Of a stretch of DNA of 64,000 nt, positions 61,387 to 64,000 are shown piece by piece. Position 1 is the first letter of the stretch, and each line of letters begins with the position of its first letter. The notes under the pieces were generated by a model. That model did no database searches. It was not told the DNA's origin and was given only the letters and a program-made list of their open reading frames with translations. This DNA is from Rothia halotolerans (GTDB taxonomy: Bacteria; Actinomycetota; Actinomycetes; Actinomycetales; Micrococcaceae): the NCBI RefSeq assembly GCF_004136635.1, contig NZ_NOIU01000005.1, positions 1 to 64,000 of the forward strand. The letters are read 5' to 3'. A program made the translations under genes and the position numbers.

Positions 61387-62240
61387 GCCAGGCAGCAGCG
61401 GAAGACAACAGGACGGTCACGGGCGGTGCCGGCGCCGGCGGTTCCCGGAGGACGGGGGAGGCCCCCGGGGTCGCCGGCACAGGGGGCCTCCCCGACGCCG
61501 GGCGCGGCCGCACGATGCTGGCGCTCCGGTACTACCTCACGGTGCCCAGCCGCCTCTACACCGGGCCGGGGATCGTGGTGGTCGTGGCCGCGCTCTCGCT
61601 AGCGGTGGGCGCGGTGATCCTCGGGTCCTCGCAGGCGGAGGCGGCCGACGTTTCTAACGGCCTGACCTACAACCAGACGGTGGTCTGGTGGGGGAGCATC
61701 GCCCCGCTGGCCATCCTGTGCTCGGCCGTGGGCCAGGGCACGACGGCGATGCTCGGCCTGGGCATGACCCGGCGCAACGTCTGGTGGGGCGCCATCCTCT
61801 ACGCCCTGGTGGGCTCGGCGCTGACGGCCACCGCGCTCGTGGTGCTGATCGCCCTCGAGCGGCTGACCCACGGCTGGTTCATGGGGCTCTCCGCGATCGA
61901 CATCATCTACTTCGGGCGGGGGTCGCTCCTGTCGGCGTGGCTGATCGCGCTCGGCACGTTCTTCGGCGCCCAGGTGATCGCGCTGCTCTTCACCGCGATC
62001 TACCTCCGGGCCGGGGCGATGGGGCTGACGCTGTCGATCGTCGGCACGGCGGTGCTGCTCGTCGTCGTGATGGGCATCCTGATCTCGGCGTTCAGCCGCT
62101 CCGAGCAGGGCGGGGTCTCCGCGCTCCTCACGCTCGGCGAGGGGCTGCCGGGTGGGCTGCTGCCGTGGGCCCTCGGGCTGGCGGTGCTGCTCTCGCTGGC
62201 CGGCGGATGGTTGATCTACCGGAGGGCGTCCTTCCGCTGA
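61383..62240 (+). CDS. ABC transporter permease
   Basis: A 285-residue protein. After a Gly/Ala-rich cytoplasmic tail of about 42 residues come six membrane segments, the first PGIVVVVAALSLAVGAVILG and the last LLPWALGLAVLLSLAGGWLIY, ending YRRASFR. It has the form of the permease partner of YtrA/YtrB-type operons, which handle antibiotics, envelope stress or small solutes. It is last in the operon. The substrate is not deducible. Confidence 0.85.
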   Translation: MSQAAAEDNRTVTGGAGAGGSRRTGEAPGVAGTGGLPDAGRGRTMLALRYYLTVPSRLYTGPGIVVVVAALSLAVGAVILGSSQAEAADVSNGLTYNQTVVWWGSIAPLAILCSAVGQGTTAMLGLGMTRRNVWWGAILYALVGSALTATALVVLIALERLTHGWFMGLSAIDIIYFGRGSLLSAWLIALGTFFGAQVIALLFTAIYLRAGAMGLTLSIVGTAVLLVVVMGILISAFSRSEQGGVSALLTLGEGLPGGLLPWALGLAVLLSLAGGWLIYRRASFR

Positions 62241-62405
62241 GGCGGGCGCGGCCCGGCCGGCGGCGTCGCGACCAGGCCGCCGCCGCCCGGGCCGGCCGGC
62301 CTGGCTCCGAGCTGGATGTACTGGCGCTGAGCCGGATGTAGGGAGGACGTCCTGAGCCGGAGGCAGGAGGACGCGGCGAGCGGGGCCGGGGCGATCCGGC
62401 CCCGC

Positions 62406-62579
62406 TCACTTCGTCTCGTTCGGGTGCCGGGTGCGGACCTGCTCCAGGTGCACGACGTCGTCCTCCACGTAGAACCAGATGCGGGCGTCCCCGGCCGCCG
62501 TCGGCTCGTGCTGCCAGCGCTCGTGCGAGGAGCCCTCGCGGACCACGACCCCCGACTCGCCGCGCAGGCGGTGGTTCAC
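62406..62579 (-). CDS. RelE-like toxin fragment
   Basis: A 57-residue frame from GTG 62579. The end GDARIWFYVEDDVVHLEQVRTRHPNETK and the middle SSHERWQHEP match a family of small actinobacterial RelE/ParE-fold proteins. The same frame continues upstream (to about 62633) with DSWDFLTRTPRK, which also belongs to that family, but I find no ATG, GTG or TTG start for it; the upstream DNA is the end of the membrane protein gene at 62606. So the toxin is truncated, or uses an unusual or coupled start. No antitoxin is seen. Confidence 0.5.
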   Translation of the reverse strand: MNHRLRGESGVVVREGSSHERWQHEPTAAGDARIWFYVEDDVVHLEQVRTRHPNETK

Positions 62580-62605
62580 GGGCGTCGTCTTCCGAGGGGT
62601 CCTGG

Positions 62606-62899
62606 TCAGGAAGTCCCACGAGTCCGCGAGGACTCCCCGCCGTCGCGCGGGCGGGTCTCCGGGGTGGCCTCGGACCCGTCGTCCCCGTCCCGTCCCCGAT
62701 CCAGGCGGTCGCGCCAGCGCAGCACCAGCCACATGATGCCGGCGAGCGCTATGCCGACGACGACGGCGGCCGGCCACCGCCACGCCGTGTCGCCCAGCCC
62801 CAGCGCGTGCACAAGGAAGGGGCTGCAGAATCCGCCGATGCCGGCCACGATGAGGGCGGGGGCGTCCCCCGTCGTCATCCGCCGTCGTCTGAGCCTCAC
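62606..62899 (-). CDS. Small membrane protein, unknown
   Basis: A 97-residue protein with two membrane segments (ALIVAGIGGFCSPFLVHALG and WPAAVVVGIALAGIMWLVL) between a basic start and a charged, disordered tail rich in Arg, Asp and Gly. GGGAGG lies eight bases before GTG 62899; an ATG seven codons later is the alternative. I recognise no family. Its 3' end overlaps the extended frame of the RelE-like fragment. Confidence 0.6.
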   Translation of the reverse strand: MRLRRRRMTTGDAPALIVAGIGGFCSPFLVHALGLGDTAWRWPAAVVVGIALAGIMWLVLRWRDRLDRGRDGDDGSEATPETRPRDGGESSRTRGTS

Positions 62900-63211
62900 C
62901 GCTCGGACCTCCCATCGCTCGCAGGTGGTCGATCCACTCTACGGAGCGCGGGGACGCCGATCCATATCGGCGACGAATGTTTCCGCAGGTCGTCGGCGTC
63001 TTACGGGGTGGGGCAGGGTCTTCCGGGAGCCGGGAGCCGGGAGCCGGGAGCCGGGAGCCGGGAGCCGGGAGCCGGGAGCCGGGAGCCGGGGCCCAGGGGC
63101 CCCGGCGGCGGGCTCGGCCGGCCCGGTCGGTGCCGGTTCCCGGCTGGGCCGGGTCCGACCGGCCTCGCCCTGGTCCAGGGGCTGGTGGGGAGCCCGCCCC
63201 GCCCCTGCGGC
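62900..63211. other. 312-bp intergenic region with heptamer array
   Basis: Apart from the nine-copy array at 63025-63087 and GC-rich sequence that can fold (around 63088-63130), I see no gene or clear promoter. Confidence 0.5.
63025..63087 (+). repeat. GGGAGCC heptamer array, nine perfect copies
   Basis: Nine uninterrupted copies, noncoding, downstream of the DASS transporter gene and upstream of the small membrane protein gene on the minus strand. Confidence 0.95.
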
Positions 63212-64000
63212 TCAGAGCGAGATGCTGAAGACCTGCACCGCGATCGTCATGACGGTCGCGGTGATCAGCACGACGAAGATCAGGTTCAGCCAGACCCCGC
63301 CCTTGACCATCTGGCCGATGGTCACGTAGCCGGAGCCGTACGCGATGGCGTTGGGCGGCGTCGCCACCGGGAGCATGAAGGCGCACGTGGCGGCGAGGGC
63401 GACCGGCACGGCCAGCAGCATCGGGTCGTACCCCATGCCCAGGGCGATGCCGCCCGCGACCGGCAGGAACGTCGCGGCAGTGGCGGTGTTGCTGGTGATC
63501 TCGGTCAGGGCCAGCACGCCGGCGGCGACCACCAGGACGATCACGAGCACCGGGATCCCCGCCAGCACCGTCGCGGCCTCGCCGATCCACTCCGAGAGCC
63601 CGCTCGAGGTGAACTGGGCCGAGAGCGCGAGGCCGCCGCCGAACAGCAGCAGCACGCCCCAGGGGAGCTTGACGGCGGTCTCCCAGTCGAGCAGCCGCAC
63701 GCCCTTCGCCGCGCCGGCGGGCAGCAGGAACAGCAGCGCGCCCACGGCCATGGCGATCCCGGCGTCGGAGATCGGCGGGTCCTCGAAGACCAGCGGGATG
63801 GTGATCCAGGAGACGGCGGCCAGGACGAAGATCGCGAGCACGCGGATCTCCCCCTGGCTCATCGGCCCGAGCTTGGCGAGCTCGTCCTCGATCAGCCGCT
63901 TGCCGCCCGGGATCTCCTTGATCTCCGGCTTGAACAGCACCTTGGTCAGCATGAACCAGCAGACGAAGAGGCCGACCACCGCCAGCGGCATCCCCACGAT
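63212..64000 (-). CDS. DASS/SLC13-family anion:Na+ symporter, C-terminal part
   Basis: The last ~262 codons of a gene that runs off the right edge. Membrane segments alternate with the family signatures: LPWGVLLLFGGGLALS, LALTEITSNTATAATFLPV (second SNT Na+/substrate motif) and MLPVATPPNAIAYGSGYV. Members import di- or tricarboxylates or sulfate with Na+. The chain ends AVQVFSISL. The N-terminal half and start are outside the window. Confidence 0.92.
   Translation of the reverse strand: MVGMPLAVVGLFVCWFMLTKVLFKPEIKEIPGGKRLIEDELAKLGPMSQGEIRVLAIFVLAAVSWITIPLVFEDPPISDAGIAMAVGALLFLLPAGAAKGVRLLDWETAVKLPWGVLLLFGGGLALSAQFTSSGLSEWIGEAATVLAGIPVLVIVLVVAAGVLALTEITSNTATAATFLPVAGGIALGMGYDPMLLAVPVALAATCAFMLPVATPPNAIAYGSGYVTIGQMVKGGVWLNLIFVVLITATVMTIAVQVFSISL

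Noticed and set aside
63025-63087. GGGAGCC repeats as a CRISPR array
   Set aside because: The copies are perfect, contiguous 7-mers with no spacers, and there are no cas genes.

Overview
The window comes from a high-GC actinobacterium, most probably a member of the Micrococcales. The evidence is very high GC in coding DNA, many GTG and a few TTG starts, apparent leaderless genes (a TANNNT -10 box 5-7 bases before the start codon), an FprA-type ferredoxin reductase, an NrtR-type regulator, an HspR-like regulator and a tRNA Glu-Asp-Phe cluster without encoded CCA. It looks chromosomal. I see no insertion sequence, integrase, replicon gene or CRISPR array.

Layout. 0-8.7 kb: the 5' part of a BCCT osmolyte transporter, an AbgB-like M20 peptidase with an AbgT transporter, Mn superoxide dismutase, an NrtR-like regulator, a small monooxygenase, an SRPBCC protein, a 2-hydroxyacid dehydrogenase and an AEC carrier. 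8.9-17.5 kb: a ThDP-dependent decarboxylase, a sodium:solute symporter, an XRE-cupin regulator, a ureohydrolase and an aminotransferase. Together these resemble most of an arginine-transaminase type guanidino-compound pathway, interrupted by a lipoprotein and a fructosamine-kinase-like gene. 17.6-23.7 kb: sulfurtransferase, a repeat element, lytic transglycosylase, and an envelope run (DUF456, small membrane protein, GT87-like glycosyltransferase, MFS). 23.8-29.7 kb: 6-phospho-beta-glucosidase opposite a TetR regulator, then a polyol operon (MFS, sorbitol-type dehydrogenase, AraC). 30-34.7 kb: Hsp20 opposite an HspR-like regulator with small proteins, ribokinase and an M13 peptidase. 34.9-40.5 kb: FprA, universal stress protein, three tRNAs, exonuclease III and a dienoyl-CoA-reductase-like SDR. 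40.9-45.3 kb: valine-catabolism genes (HIBCH, HIBADH, enoyl-CoA hydratase) and an MFS protein. 45.3-48.6 kb: an AT-richer lactococcin 972-type bacteriocin island. 48.7-53.3 kb: Gfo/Idh oxidoreductase, acyl-CoA synthetase, HdeD-like protein and NAD synthetase. 53.5-58 kb: a beta-oxidation operon. 58.2-62.2 kb: PabB, then a GntR(YtrA)-ABC operon with a clear promoter and operator. 62.4-64 kb: a RelE-like toxin fragment, a small membrane protein and part of a DASS transporter.

The most notable observations are as follows. (1) The lactococcin 972-like gene has an in-frame TAG that cuts off a C-terminal tail which is still intact and family-typical. (2) Two copies of a dispersed repeat share about 50 bp at one end and a second, inverted arm at the other. 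(3) Several conserved enzymes and transporters carry Ala/Ser/Asp/Gly-rich low-complexity insertions. (4) Small genes are found next to the heat-shock regulator and downstream of hsp20. All functional names come from reading motifs by eye; no database search was run.
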